Shown: positions 15,150-25,564 of the stretch, piece by piece | Position numbering within the stretch: position 1 is the first letter of the stretch | Layout: each line of letters starts with the position of its first letter | Source of the DNA: a bacterium | GTDB lineage: Bacteria > JAJVIF01 | Direction: 5' to 3' | NCBI GenBank assembly: GCA_022072165.1 | Contig: JAJVIF010000004.1 | Coordinates: 205,667-269,666, forward strand | Length of the DNA stretch: 64,000 nucleotides | Program-made: the position numbers and the translations under genes | The notes under the pieces: generated by a model | Seen by the model: the letters and a program-made list of their open reading frames with translations, nothing else | What the model was told of the DNA's origin: nothing | Database searches by the model: none

Positions 15150-17123
15150 CACACCGACCGCCCCGGCCGCTGAGGTGTCCCAGCGCGCATAGGGGTCGGT
15201 CATGCCCCATTCCTTGGTTTCCCGGACCTCCCCGGTCCGCTTGGGCGAACAGGTGGGATCGAACTGCCGGACCCCACAGTCGTAACAGTGCGTGTCGTTG
15301 CAGTCCAGCGACTCCCGGGCTTTGAGCGCCAGACGCCATTCCCGTTGCAGGAACGACTTCGCCAGGCCGGCTTCCAGGACATCCCAGGGGAGCGGAGCTT
15401 CGATATCGATCTCAGCGAAGTAGGTCGCGATGTCGATGCCAGCATCGGTGGCCGCATCGATCCAGGCCTGCCGCTCGACTTCATCCTTCCAGCCATCGAA
15501 CCGGGCTCCGCGACGCCAGGCCCCCTCGATGATGTCCGCAACCCGTTCATCGCCCCGGGAGAGGATCCCCTCCAGCCAGCTGGCGGCGGCGTTGTGCATC
15601 GACAGCTTCGCGCCCCGCATCCGGCGGATGGGAGCCAGCAGCGCCTGCCGACGGAGGGTCTCCTCGTAAGACATCTGCTCCGCCCACTGGAAGGGGGTAA
15701 AGCTTTTGGGGACAAAGTTGGAGACGCTGATTTTGATTCGCGGACGCCGGTGCGGGCGGATCTGTCCTGATCGACGCAGATCGTCGTGCAGCCGGATGAG
15801 CCGCTGGGCGAGGTCTACGATCGCCAGGACATCGTCATCGGTCTCTGTCGGATGCCCGATCATGAAGTAACACTTGATCAGGTCCCATCCCCGCTGGAAG
15901 GCTTCCGTGACCGCCTGGTCAATGGCGACTTCAGGCGTGTTCTTGTTGATGACTGCCCGGAGGCGCTCGGTGCCCGCTTCCAGCGCCAGAGTCAGGCCAC
16001 CCTGGGAGTAGGGAGCGATGGCTTCGGCGATATCGCCCCGGAAGGTGGTAATGCGACTCGATGGGAGTCCCAGTACCAGTGGCAGATGGGCATTGCGAGC
16101 CGCCACCTCGCGGATGAGTTCCACGAGCGCGGGGTAGTCGGTCGAGTTTAGCGAAGAGAGCGACACCTCGTGGTAGCCGGTGAAGGTGAGGGCTTCTGTG
16201 GCCTGCTCAATAAGGGTCTCCAGCTGCCGTTCGCGATAGGGGCGGTAGATCATTCCCGCCTGACAGAAGCGACAGCCCTGCGTACAACCGCGGAACAATT
16301 CCAGCATGACCCGGGTCTGCATTTCACCCAGATGCGGCACCACTGGTCGGGTCGGGAACGGGGCGCGCTCGAAGTTCAACAGGAAGGAGCGGGGCGCGAT
16401 ACGGTTGTCGGGATGCCCCGGTCCCACATAGCGGTGGTAGTGCGGGAGATAGACGCCGGACAGGTCCTTGAGTCCCAGCAGGAGCCAGCGCTTGTATTCG
16501 GGATCGTCGCGGTGCCGGTCGATGTCCTCGCGGTGCCGGGCAAACCAGGCGGCAATCTGTCCGATTTTTTCCTCGCCATCACCGACAAAAAGAAAGTCGA
16601 AGAAGGGGGCGATGGGAGCCGGATTGAAGACCGTCGTGCCACCGGCTGCCACGACGGGAAACCCTCGATCGGCAGCCCGCAGGGGGAGTCCGGCGAGGTC
16701 GAGGATCGTCAGGATGTTGGTGTACGTCAGCTCGCTGGAGAGAGTCATGCCCAGCAGGTCAAAGCGGGCCAGCGGCTGGAAGGACTCCAGTGCATAGAGA
16801 GGGAGTCCGGCCTCCCGCAGGGCCGTTTCCATGTCGGGCCAGGGGCAAAACTGGCGCTCGGCGAGGTAGTCGGGATGGTCGTTGAGGATGCTGTAGAGAA
16901 TCTGGAGCCCGTTGTTACCCATCCCGATTTCATACGTGTCGGGGTAGAGGAGGCAGGCCCGGAACGACGCCTCATCCCAGGGTTTCCGTCGGGAGCCCCA
17001 TTCGCCGCCAATGTAGCGTCCTGGTTTGCTCACAAGGGGGAGCAGGGCTGCCACGCGCTGACGCAGTGTGGCCGGGTCGAGGAGGGGCGGCGTACTGGTA
17101 ACGGCGGAGGTGTCGAGGGTCAT
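15135..17123 (-). CDS. B12-binding-domain radical SAM protein (TIGR03960-like)
   Basis: A 662-residue radical SAM protein. The N-terminal part has a cobalamin-binding-like Rossmann region (FRACLLYPDTYEIGMGNNG). The radical SAM core has the CxxxCxxC cluster motif in RGCTQGCRFCQAGMIYRPYRE, and later GLTLALEAGTERLR and KCYFMIGHPTETDDD. The C terminus is Cys-rich (CNDTHCYDCGVRQFDPTC), suggesting an extra metal site. The family's substrate is not established; members often sit beside a DUF2344 gene, which is missing here. It ends inside the convergent HEPN gene. Confidence 0.88.
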   Translation of the reverse strand: MTLDTSAVTSTPPLLDPATLRQRVAALLPLVSKPGRYIGGEWGSRRKPWDEASFRACLLYPDTYEIGMGNNGLQILYSILNDHPDYLAERQFCPWPDMETALREAGLPLYALESFQPLARFDLLGMTLSSELTYTNILTILDLAGLPLRAADRGFPVVAAGGTTVFNPAPIAPFFDFLFVGDGEEKIGQIAAWFARHREDIDRHRDDPEYKRWLLLGLKDLSGVYLPHYHRYVGPGHPDNRIAPRSFLLNFERAPFPTRPVVPHLGEMQTRVMLELFRGCTQGCRFCQAGMIYRPYRERQLETLIEQATEALTFTGYHEVSLSSLNSTDYPALVELIREVAARNAHLPLVLGLPSSRITTFRGDIAEAIAPYSQGGLTLALEAGTERLRAVINKNTPEVAIDQAVTEAFQRGWDLIKCYFMIGHPTETDDDVLAIVDLAQRLIRLHDDLRRSGQIRPHRRPRIKISVSNFVPKSFTPFQWAEQMSYEETLRRQALLAPIRRMRGAKLSMHNAAASWLEGILSRGDERVADIIEGAWRRGARFDGWKDEVERQAWIDAATDAGIDIATYFAEIDIEAPLPWDVLEAGLAKSFLQREWRLALKARESLDCNDTHCYDCGVRQFDPTCSPKRTGEVRETKEWGMTDPYARWDTSAAGAVGVSVES

Positions 17124-17212
17124 GGAGCCTGCTTACATGCCGGACGATGTGGTGTGAGCGTTGTTCAGGCTACCACGCAATTTAGTCAGTCGACGAATCA
17201 CTTCTAGTGCAA

Positions 17213-17236
17213 CGCCTCCCCTGGGAGGGGGAGGCG
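17213..17236 (-). terminator. GC-rich hairpin downstream of the outer-membrane protein gene
   Basis: Perfect 9-bp arms (17213-17221 and 17228-17236) with a 6-nt loop lie 34 nt past the stop of the 17270-18091 gene. No U-tract follows on either strand, so termination is uncertain. Confidence 0.35.
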
Positions 17237-17269
17237 CCTGAGGTACTCAGCTTTACTGTCGCGCTGGAC

Positions 17270-18091
17270 TTAGAAGCCGGCCTGCACACCCACGAGGATG
17301 GAGTCGTTGTTCACGACACCCGCCTGGATGGTCCAGACCGTCTCAGCATCTTCCGGATTGATGTGCCAGCGGAGCGCCCCGGCGAAGCCTTCGGTGACGA
17401 ATCCATCGTCGTCGTCATCTTCGTACTCCAGCGAGATGCTGATGCGGCTGTCGGGCCGGAAGATGGCACCGACAAACCAGTCGAAATCGTTCTTGTCGAT
17501 GTCGATGGTGTCGTTGTCGGTGTCGAAGAAGTTGTAGACCGCGCCCGCCGAGAAGGTCGTGTTGGCGAAACTGCGATCCTTGGTCTCTTCCTCGAAGGTC
17601 CAGGAGGCCACGAAGCCCAGGCGATGGGCGTTCAGGTCGCCGCTCCCCTGGTAGGTGTAGTACCCGGCCATGCTCGGCCAGCCCCCTTCGGGACGATCCT
17701 GGCCACCTGTGAGGACGATGTCAGATCCGGCGCGCTCGTCATAGAACTTGAACTTCAGGCTGACGCCAAAGACATCATCCGCATCTTCAGCGTCCATCAT
17801 CCAGCCATAGCCGCCCAGCTCCCAGCGATCGTCAATGCCCCAGACAAAGGTCGGAGCCCAGACCGAGTTGCTGGCCCCATCATCTTCGGGAAAGAGGAGG
17901 TTGATCCCGACCGCGCCCTGCTGGGTGCCGGCGGTATAGGCCTCGGGGTTCATGACATGGCCGGTGAGGCCCATCAGGGTCGAGTCGCCCCCAACAATCG
18001 CGGCCGACTCGGCGCCCGCCGGTTGGGCCGAAGCGACAGTGGGGAGTGCCAGGACTCCGCAGGTCAGGGCAAGCAGGGGGAGAACACGCAT
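17270..18091 (-). CDS. Putative outer-membrane beta-barrel protein
   Basis: A 273-residue exported protein with a classic signal peptide cut after AxA (VASAQ, about residue 22). The mature part alternates hydrophobic and acidic strands (for example RISISLEYEDDDDDGFV and WTIQAGVVNNDSILVGVQAGF) and ends in Phe, as barrel proteins often do. AAGGAG lies 6 nt before ATG, and a strong promoter lies upstream. Function unknown; a porin-like or surface role is inference from topology. Confidence 0.65.
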   Translation of the reverse strand: MRVLPLLALTCGVLALPTVASAQPAGAESAAIVGGDSTLMGLTGHVMNPEAYTAGTQQGAVGINLLFPEDDGASNSVWAPTFVWGIDDRWELGGYGWMMDAEDADDVFGVSLKFKFYDERAGSDIVLTGGQDRPEGGWPSMAGYYTYQGSGDLNAHRLGFVASWTFEEETKDRSFANTTFSAGAVYNFFDTDNDTIDIDKNDFDWFVGAIFRPDSRISISLEYEDDDDDGFVTEGFAGALRWHINPEDAETVWTIQAGVVNNDSILVGVQAGF

Positions 18092-18142
18092 GGAGGGCTC
18101 CTTCGCCGTCAGGAAAGTGATCTGGCCGATGTAGGCCGGTTC

Positions 18143-18170
18143 AGTATAGGCCGACCGGGGGAGGCGTCAA
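18143..18170 (-). promoter_or_regulatory. Sigma70-type promoter of the outer-membrane protein gene
   Basis: On the minus strand, TTGACG (18165-18170), a 16-nt spacer and TATACT (18143-18148) give the best consensus promoter in the first 20 kb. The predicted leader is about 45 nt and contains the Shine-Dalgarno. Confidence 0.7.
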
Positions 18171-18245
18171 CGTCCCCGTGCTGCGGGACTAGCACGGAAG
18201 GTGCCAGCCCTGCTTCCAGTGATGCGCGACTGGCGGCTCGCGGGG

Positions 18246-19610
18246 CTAGCCTGCGCCCAGCGGGGGCTGCAGGTGCTGCTTGAGGAAGCCGTCGGCGGTC
18301 TGCATCATTCCGACCCAGTCCTGGGCATAGAAATCGTGCCCAACCCGGGGGAAGGAACTCATGAGGGCCTGCAGTCCGATGGGAGTGATGATGGCCATGA
18401 GCGACCGGACATCGTCCACCGGCACGACCGGATTGAGTTCGCCGGCGACGATGCCGACTGGGCAGCCCAGATCGCCCATGAAATTGCTGTAGGTCATGTT
18501 GCGGTACCACTTAATGGTGTCGGGGTTGTCTGGCTTGCCATAGAAGTAGTCCATGCTGTTCGCGACCTCGGGGTCCAGCCCGTTCGCGAAGATGTCGCGC
18601 TGATTCGCCTCCTGCATCCCCATCGGCGAAACCACAAAGACCGCCCGGGGATGCATGAGAATGCCGGTCTTCATCGCCAGCGAGGCCCCATGTCCGAAGC
18701 CCATGAGCCCGATGCGGGCGGCATCGCCGTTGGTCAGGGGGCTGGCACGAAGGGCCTGCACCAGATTCGCGGCATCCCGGAGCATCCCGAGTCGCAGGAG
18801 CTCCGGCGGGTCGGCTACCGGAGTTGATGCCCCATAGCTACGGTAATTCGGCACCAGCGTGAGATAGCCCCGGGCCGCGAAGAAGGCGGCCTCCCGGACA
18901 AGATCCGGGACACCGTAGCGGTCCTGGGGGTAATGCCCATGGAGCAGGATCAGAATGGGAGCGGTCCCCACACTTTGGGGGATCGCACCATACCCGGTGA
19001 GCGTAAGCTCTTCTGCTTCGTAGCTGAAAGCCTGCAGCTTGACACCGAAGGTCCCTTCGGGAATCGGAACCGGGGTCCAGTCGGCGGCAGTCGGTGGCGG
19101 GGCGGAGACCCCCCGCCGTCGCTGCATCTCGGCCTTCTCCCGGGCTCGCTCTTCTGGCGTATCACCAGAGCGACCACCATCCCGGTCCTTGACTTCCCTG
19201 GCTTCCCGGGCCTCCTGATCCAGCTTGGCCTGGTCTTCAGCAGTCGGCGCGGGTGGAGCGGGTGGCGTGAGGATGTAGTGCTCGGGCTGGACCGCCAATT
19301 CGGGGATGGGAATGTCGGGATTAAACGGACGGGTCTGCTTCCACTCGTCCTGCATCGCGATTTCTGCGCCCCAGGTGAAATTGCGCCCATCCCAGGCCCG
19401 TTCTCTGAGGGCGGGGATGAAGGCGAGTTGTTTGAGCTCATCCGATTGCGGCGCGATACGGTCTGGGGTCGCGGCCTGCGTCGTCGCCGGGGCATCGGAG
19501 GCGGGAGCGTCGGCCTTCTTCGGAGCAGGAGCCTCGCTTTTCGTACAGGCCGTCACGGCGAGCGCCAACAGGGCGCAGGGGAGGAGTCGTCGGAGCATCA
19601 TGCCGCTCAT
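18246..19610 (-). CDS. Alpha/beta-hydrolase-fold lipoprotein lacking the nucleophile Ser
   Basis: A 454-residue lipoprotein with lipobox LAVTAC, then a long Ala/Pro/Asp-rich linker and a dienelactone-hydrolase/prolyl-oligopeptidase-like domain: LILLHGHYPQD, then FFAARGYLTLVPNYRSYG. The elbow reads GFGHG, with Gly where Ser or Cys normally sits. The late regions with the acid and His (PVDDVRSL and RVGHDFYAQ) look intact. The start at 19610 has GGAG 4 nt upstream; the frame extends further but without signal features. It may be a non-catalytic binding protein or use another residue. Confidence 0.75.
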   Translation of the reverse strand: MSGMMLRRLLPCALLALAVTACTKSEAPAPKKADAPASDAPATTQAATPDRIAPQSDELKQLAFIPALRERAWDGRNFTWGAEIAMQDEWKQTRPFNPDIPIPELAVQPEHYILTPPAPPAPTAEDQAKLDQEAREAREVKDRDGGRSGDTPEERAREKAEMQRRRGVSAPPPTAADWTPVPIPEGTFGVKLQAFSYEAEELTLTGYGAIPQSVGTAPILILLHGHYPQDRYGVPDLVREAAFFAARGYLTLVPNYRSYGASTPVADPPELLRLGMLRDAANLVQALRASPLTNGDAARIGLMGFGHGASLAMKTGILMHPRAVFVVSPMGMQEANQRDIFANGLDPEVANSMDYFYGKPDNPDTIKWYRNMTYSNFMGDLGCPVGIVAGELNPVVPVDDVRSLMAIITPIGLQALMSSFPRVGHDFYAQDWVGMMQTADGFLKQHLQPPLGAG

Positions 19611-19745
19611 GGTACTCCGAGCCGACCGGCCAGCGGATGCTCCCAGGTCGCAGACTGCACGGATTTGAAAGGGTTTTGGGTACACTATGCGGACCTCCCC
19701 TCTCCGGTGGTAGTCGCCGGGGCTTCTTGCGACGGAGACGCTGTT

Positions 19746-20567
19746 ATGCGCCAGTCCACCTGCACACTCGCCTTCGTACTGGGCCTGCTCACCGGCTGTG
19801 GTGGCGGTCAGGGAACTCCTGCTCCGGATGCGGCACTACAACCAGCAGAGGCCGCAGACCCCCGGGTGAGCGCGCTGATCGGCAAGGCACTCCTGCCAGA
19901 CCTGATGACCCAGGTGCCGCGGGATCTCTCTGTGGAACGCCTCGGCTCGGAATACCGCCTCCGCCTGACCAACGAGTACACCAATGTCGGCCAGGGCGCA
20001 TTGCGGCTGCAGGGAGAAAACATCGGCACGGAGACCCACGCGATCCAGCACCTGCTGGATGCGAGCGGCAATACGGTAGAGACCTACGATGTGAGCCAGT
20101 TCGAATGGCATGAGTCCCATAGTCACTGGCACATCAATCATGTCTCGCGGTACTCGCTGCTGAAGGGGAGCCCCGATGGGCCGGTAGTGGCGGAAGCGGA
20201 AAAAGTGACCTTCTGCATGATCGACCTGTCGCACCGGTATCCGGGGATGCGGAACTCGCCGGCCACCGGTACCTATTTCGGATGCAATCAGGAGTTTCAG
20301 GGGTTGTCGGTCGGCTGGTCCGACATCTACAGCGCAGGATTGCCCGATCAGTGGGTCGTGATTACGGGACTGCCCCGGGGGATCTACTACCTCGTCTCGA
20401 CCGTGAATCCGGAGCGGACTTTCATCGAGCGGGATGGCATCGGTGAGAACCCGTATGCCAACAACGCCGCCTGGGTGAAGATCCGCCTTGATGCGGTCCG
20501 GCAGCGTGTGGAGGTCCTTGATTCTGGGCTGGGGCATCCCGGTCGTCTGCCGCGACGGACCACCTGA
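19746..20567 (+). CDS. Lysyl-oxidase-family lipoprotein
   Basis: A 273-residue lipoprotein with lipobox LLTGC (Cys18). It matches the bacterial lysyl oxidase family, copper enzymes that oxidise primary amines. The His cluster HSHWHINH lies around residues 125-132, followed by the Cys-containing CMIDLSHRYPGMRN, the FGCNQEFQGLSVGWSDIY core and the ENPYANNAAWVKI ending. The start has a CGGAGA site upstream. It diverges from the hydrolase-like lipoprotein. The extracytoplasmic role and any crosslinking function are inferred from the family. Confidence 0.85.
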   Translation: MRQSTCTLAFVLGLLTGCGGGQGTPAPDAALQPAEAADPRVSALIGKALLPDLMTQVPRDLSVERLGSEYRLRLTNEYTNVGQGALRLQGENIGTETHAIQHLLDASGNTVETYDVSQFEWHESHSHWHINHVSRYSLLKGSPDGPVVAEAEKVTFCMIDLSHRYPGMRNSPATGTYFGCNQEFQGLSVGWSDIYSAGLPDQWVVITGLPRGIYYLVSTVNPERTFIERDGIGENPYANNAAWVKIRLDAVRQRVEVLDSGLGHPGRLPRRTT

Positions 20568-20633
20568 TCCGGCAGCAGAGCATTCATGTAAAAATAACTG
20601 ACTATTAGCTGGCCCTGATCTGGCGGGCTGACG

Positions 20634-20639
20634 TATGCT
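20634..20639 (+). promoter_or_regulatory. -10 box (TATGCT)
   Basis: TATGCT ends 7 nt before the ATG at 20647 and overlaps the alternative ATG at 20635, favouring the downstream start. Predicted leaderless. Confidence 0.4.
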
Positions 20640-20646
20640 GCTCCGT

Positions 20647-21216
20647 ATGCGCCTCCTTCTGTTCCTGGTGACCCTGTTGCTGGCAGCGCCGGCCACTGCG
20701 AATCCTGCGCCGGCGGTATCGCTTTTGCCGGAAGGGGAGGTCCTGCTGGATGAGTGGGTGCACCCCATGTCCTTGGGATCGCCGACCGAGCCGATTGTGC
20801 TGGTGACGCTCCTTCTGCCACAGCCGGCGTCGTTGCTGGTGGAGCACCCGGCGGTGGATGACATGGGGATGGTCTGGCATCTGCAGGTCGCCGAACCCGA
20901 CATCTGGGGGGAGATTCGCTTTGTGCAGTCGCCGGGCGGGACCGATCTGGATCCGTTCACGTTTTTCCTGGCGACCACGCTCTTCCCGGAAGAAGCCATC
21001 GCCCTGGCGCAGACGGATGATTTGCTGGAGGTGGAAGCCCCGGTCCGAATCGGCGCGCGGGCCTATCGGGGGTGCTTTCGGGCGGAGCGACGCGGCCCGG
21101 TGGTGGCGGTGGCAGCCCTGGCGCTGCCGGAGCCGGTGTCGGCGGATGTACGAGCCACCGCCTGGGCCAGCCTGCGGCTGATGCTGGCACCGACCACTCC
21201 TGGCTCAGAGTATTAA
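20647..21216 (+). CDS. Secreted hypothetical protein
   Basis: A 189-residue protein with a signal peptide (LLLFLVTLLLAAPATA, cut near residue 18). The mature part is acidic, with segments such as VHPMSLGSPTEPIVLVTLLLP and DPFTFFLATTLFPEE. I recognise no family. It looks monocistronic, between the lysyl oxidase gene and the CarH-like regulator. Confidence 0.65.
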   Translation: MRLLLFLVTLLLAAPATANPAPAVSLLPEGEVLLDEWVHPMSLGSPTEPIVLVTLLLPQPASLLVEHPAVDDMGMVWHLQVAEPDIWGEIRFVQSPGGTDLDPFTFFLATTLFPEEAIALAQTDDLLEVEAPVRIGARAYRGCFRAERRGPVVAVAALALPEPVSADVRATAWASLRLMLAPTTPGSEY

Positions 21217-21226
21217 ATCGTGCAAA

Positions 21227-21255
21227 TCGACTAAACTGCGGAAATCTGGTACACT
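21227..21255 (+). promoter_or_regulatory. Promoter of the CarH-like regulator
   Basis: TCGACT (21227-21232), a 17-nt spacer and TACACT (21250-21255). The start point would fall inside or next to the palindrome at 21256-21267, so autoregulation is plausible. The leader is about 65 nt, with AAGGAG 7 nt before the ATG. Confidence 0.55.
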
Positions 21256-21267
21256 CCCCATATGGGG
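21256..21267 (+). promoter_or_regulatory. 12-bp perfect palindrome, possible operator
   Basis: CCCCATATGGGG directly follows the -10 box of the MerR/B12 regulator gene, covering the expected transcription start. Its position suits a repressor site. Which protein binds is not shown. Confidence 0.5.
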
Positions 21268-21325
21268 GAAAATGTGGGGCAGTTAACGCACCCGTGACCC
21301 CCGGCAGTCCCACAAGGAGCGCAGG

Positions 21326-22231
21326 ATGGCGGCCAAAGACCTCTTTTCAACCCGGGAACTGGCCCGCATCTGCGGGGTCAGTGAGTCCACCATCAAGCGC
21401 TGGGCCGATGAAGGCTTGCTGGCCTGCATCAAGACTCCCGGGGGCCATCGGAAGTTTCGACTCGATGCGCTGGTGGAGTTCGCTCAGGCGCACAATTTTC
21501 AGCTCGAAAGCATGGGGGATCTCACTGATCGTCAGCGGGTCTCGGTGAGTGTCGAGCGCCTCCTGCGGGCTCGCAGCGCCTTCAACCTAAAAGAGACCCT
21601 GCTCGAAGCACTCAAAGCCGGCGACCGGTTCATGGCGCTGCATCTGCTGCGACGTGCCGTGGAAGCCGAGTACGAACTGGTGCGACTGATTGATGAAGTC
21701 ATCACGCCCACGATGGCGGAGATCGGCGATCTCTGGGCGCGAGGAGAGCTCTCCATTGATGAGGAGCACCGGGCATCGCAGATCATCCTCGATGCGATTG
21801 GTGAACTCCGGAGCCTGCATCGGGAGCCGCCGGGACAGCCGCCAGTGGTCCTGGGAGCCTGTCCCCCGGGCGAGCATCATGTTCTGGGACTCAAGCTGCT
21901 CCTGACCCTGCTGGCGCAGCATGGCTGGCGCACCATCGACCTGGGCGACAACACCCCATTTGAGAACATCGCCCGGATGGCCGAGCGACAGCGACCCGAT
22001 GTGGTCCTCCTCTCGAGCACCCTGATCGGGGATGCCACGGAGTTCGTGACCGGCTTCAATCAGCTCTCGGAACGACTGGCGCAGTTGCAGTTGCGACTGG
22101 TCGCTGGCGGGGCGGCCCTGACACCGGCGATTCGACGTCGCCTGAAGCGGGTGGAGTTTGTCGACAGTGCAGCGCAGGTGCTGGAACTGTTGCCCGCAAC
22201 CCAGAACCGGCCGATGCAGGCTGCAGAGTAG
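21326..22231 (+). CDS. CarH-like MerR-family regulator with cobalamin-binding domain
   Basis: A 301-residue regulator. Residues 7-50 form a MerR-type winged HTH (STRELARICGVSESTIKRW). About 75-165 is the helical B12-binding cap with W137-x9-E147-H148, the motif that marks CarH-type adenosylcobalamin light sensors. About 173-285 is the Rossmann B12 domain with E183-x-H185-x-x-G188, whose His is the lower cobalt ligand. In CarH, AdoB12-bound tetramers repress in the dark and light releases DNA. Downstream genes 22240-26710 may be its regulon. Light sensing is inferred from the conserved residues. Confidence 0.85.
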   Translation: MAAKDLFSTRELARICGVSESTIKRWADEGLLACIKTPGGHRKFRLDALVEFAQAHNFQLESMGDLTDRQRVSVSVERLLRARSAFNLKETLLEALKAGDRFMALHLLRRAVEAEYELVRLIDEVITPTMAEIGDLWARGELSIDEEHRASQIILDAIGELRSLHREPPGQPPVVLGACPPGEHHVLGLKLLLTLLAQHGWRTIDLGDNTPFENIARMAERQRPDVVLLSSTLIGDATEFVTGFNQLSERLAQLQLRLVAGGAALTPAIRRRLKRVEFVDSAAQVLELLPATQNRPMQAAE

Positions 22232-22239
22232 CGCCCGGG

Positions 22240-22979
<740 letters not shown>

Positions 22980-22980
<1 letters not shown>

Positions 22981-25562
22981 TGCGGACGCTGCTGCTGTCA
23001 CTGATTCGTCCGGCGGCTCTGCGACGTCCCTGGCAGACCCTGCTGGCGATGTTGGGGATCGCCCTGGGTGTGGCCGTGGTGGTGGGGATCGATCTGGCGG
23101 CGGCGGCAGCACTGACGAGCTTTCGGGGTGCGGTGAGTGCGGTCGCGGGGAACACGACCCACGAAGTGACCGGCATCGCCGGGCGGGTTCCGGACGAACT
23201 GGTGGCTTCGCTGCTGGTGCATCCGGAGGTCGAGGCGGCGACTCCTGTCCTGAGCACAGCGGCCCTCGTGCCCGCGCTGAACAACCTCCCCTTGCGCTTG
23301 CTGGGGATCGACCCTTTCAGCGATTTCCGCTTTCGGGCGTACAGCCCCACGAACACCGCCGGGTCATCTCTGAACAGCCCCGAGGCAGTTCCCGATGCCT
23401 TCATACGCTTTCTGACTGAGCCCGATACACTGGTGCTGGCTCGTCCTTTTGCTGAGCAGCATGGCTATCGCGCTGGCGATTCCCTCAAACTGCTGGTCGG
23501 GAGCCGTCCGCGGGAGTTCACGATCCTCGCGATCTATGACCCGGTTGGACCGGGCGCGGAATCTGCCGTGGACCTGGCACTCTGCGACATCGCGACACTT
23601 CAGGAAGCCCTGGGGCTCCGGCAAGGACTCGACCGGATTGATCTGATTCTCCCGGGCGACTTCGCCGAGCAGGAACGCCATGCCGCGTCAGTCCGGCGCA
23701 GCCTCCCGGATGGTGTCCGGCTGGAGCGCCCTGCCGCACGATCTGCCCAGGTGGAGCAACTGATCGGAGCCTTTCGGCTAAATCTGCAGGCGCTGTCCCT
23801 GCTGTCGCTCTTCGTCGGGATCTTCCTCATCTACAACACCATGCTCTTCGCGGTGGTGCAGCGACGCCCTGCGATCGGAGTAGTCCGTGCACTGGGCGCA
23901 ACCAGGCAGGAAGTATTGGGCGCGTTTCTGCTGGAGTCAGCGCTGCTGGGGCTCGCCGGATCGCTGCTCGGGCTCCTGCTTGGGACACTGCTCGCGCAGG
24001 TGGCGGTCCGGTTGGTGGGACAGACCATCACGGATCTCTACGCCTATGTCCGGGTCACGGAAGCGCCGCTGACGCTGCTGGTCGCTGCCAAGGGACTCGT
24101 TCTCGGACTTGGGGCGGCGGTGATTGCGGCCCTCTGGCCAGCCAGGGAGGCGGCGACTACACCGCCACGACTGACGCTGTTGCGGTCGGAGTATGAACAA
24201 CAGACACGACGGCTGCTGATGCCCTTAGGTCTGGTCGGGTGCGGCATCCTGGGACTGGCGGCACTTAGCATCGCGATCCCGGCGGGCGGCACGCCGGGGG
24301 GCTTTGCCGCCGCCTTTCTCGTGGCTCTCGGATTCGCCTGCTTCACGCCGCATCTGGTGCTGGGGCTCATTGCTGCAGGACGTCCGCTGGTGTCACGGTT
24401 GAGCGGCACGATGGGGGTCCTGGCCATCGCGAATGTTGGTGCAAGTCTGTCGCGGACCGGAGTCGCCATCGCTGCGTTGATGGTGGCCCTCGCGATGACC
24501 ATAGGCGTCACGACCATGATCAGCAGCTTCCGGAAAACCGTCAGAACCTGGGTGGGGGGGACCATCATCGCGGATGTCTACATCCGTCCGGCGGCCCAGG
24601 ATGCGGCGGGGATGGATCCGGTCCTGGACCCGGACCTGATGGCGGCCCTCGCTGCGACGCCCGGGGTCGCGGAGATCAGCACCTATCGGGCGCAGGAGAT
24701 CGAAATCGAAGGGCGTCCGGTGTTTCTTGCGGCCATCGATGCCGACCTGCTGGATCGTCGGGCCGAGTTCACGTTTCTGGATGCTGATCCGCATACAGCC
24801 TGGCAGGGTGCGGCACGGGGCGAAGGCGTCCTGGTGAGCGAGCCCTTCGCGCGCAAGTTCAATCGCTGGCGCGGCGACTCACTCGCCCTGCCGACCCCCT
24901 CCGGTATCCGGGAGGTGCGGATTCTCGGTACCTTCTACGACTACACCGCGGACCGGGGAGTGGTAATGCTGGATCGACAGGTCTATGCGGGGTGGTTCGA
25001 TGACACGGTGGTCAACAGCCTCGCGCTTTTCCTGGAGCCCGGCGTGAGTGCCGCCGAGGTGAGCGCGCAGGTCCGGGAGACCTATGGTGGTCCGTGGGGT
25101 CTGGTGGTGACATCGAATCAGGAACTCAAAGCGGAGATCTACCGCATCTTCGACCGGACGTTTCGGGTGACTGGCATCATGCAGGGACTGGCGGCGCTGG
25201 TGGCGTTTGTCGGGGTCCTCTCCGCCCTGATGTCGCTGCTGCTTGAGCGGACGCGGGAGTTTGGTGTCCTGCGAGCACTAGGGGCGACCTGGAGCGAAGT
25301 CGCCAGGATGCTGACCATTGAAACCGGCTTTATGGGATTGGTGGCGAGTCTCCTCGCGATCGTCTGCGGGTCGATCCTCTCCTGGCTTTTGGTTGAAGTG
25401 ATCAATCTCAGGTCCTTTGGCTGGACCATTCCCCTCTCCCTGGAAGGGGGCACGTTTCTGCAGGCGATGGCGATTGCCATCGGAGCGAGTCTCCTCGCCG
25501 GGGTGATCCCGGCATGGCGTCTGCGGTCACTCATCACAGCCAGTGCCATGCGGGAGGAGTAG
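22980..25562 (+). CDS. FtsX-type ABC permease, two-module
   Basis: An 860-residue permease with an N-terminal helix (LLAMLGIALGVAVVVGIDLA), a large extracytoplasmic MacB-like domain and three helices beginning near LLSLFVGIFLIYNTML. A second copy of the same layout follows (start about residue 480), ending with three helices (LVAFVGVLSALMSLL and after). Such fused ABC permeases occur in Att-type systems together with an AttH/CrtC-like protein, as here. It probably extracts or moves a lipid-like or lipoprotein substrate; the cargo is unknown. Confidence 0.9.
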
Positions 25563-25564
25563 AG

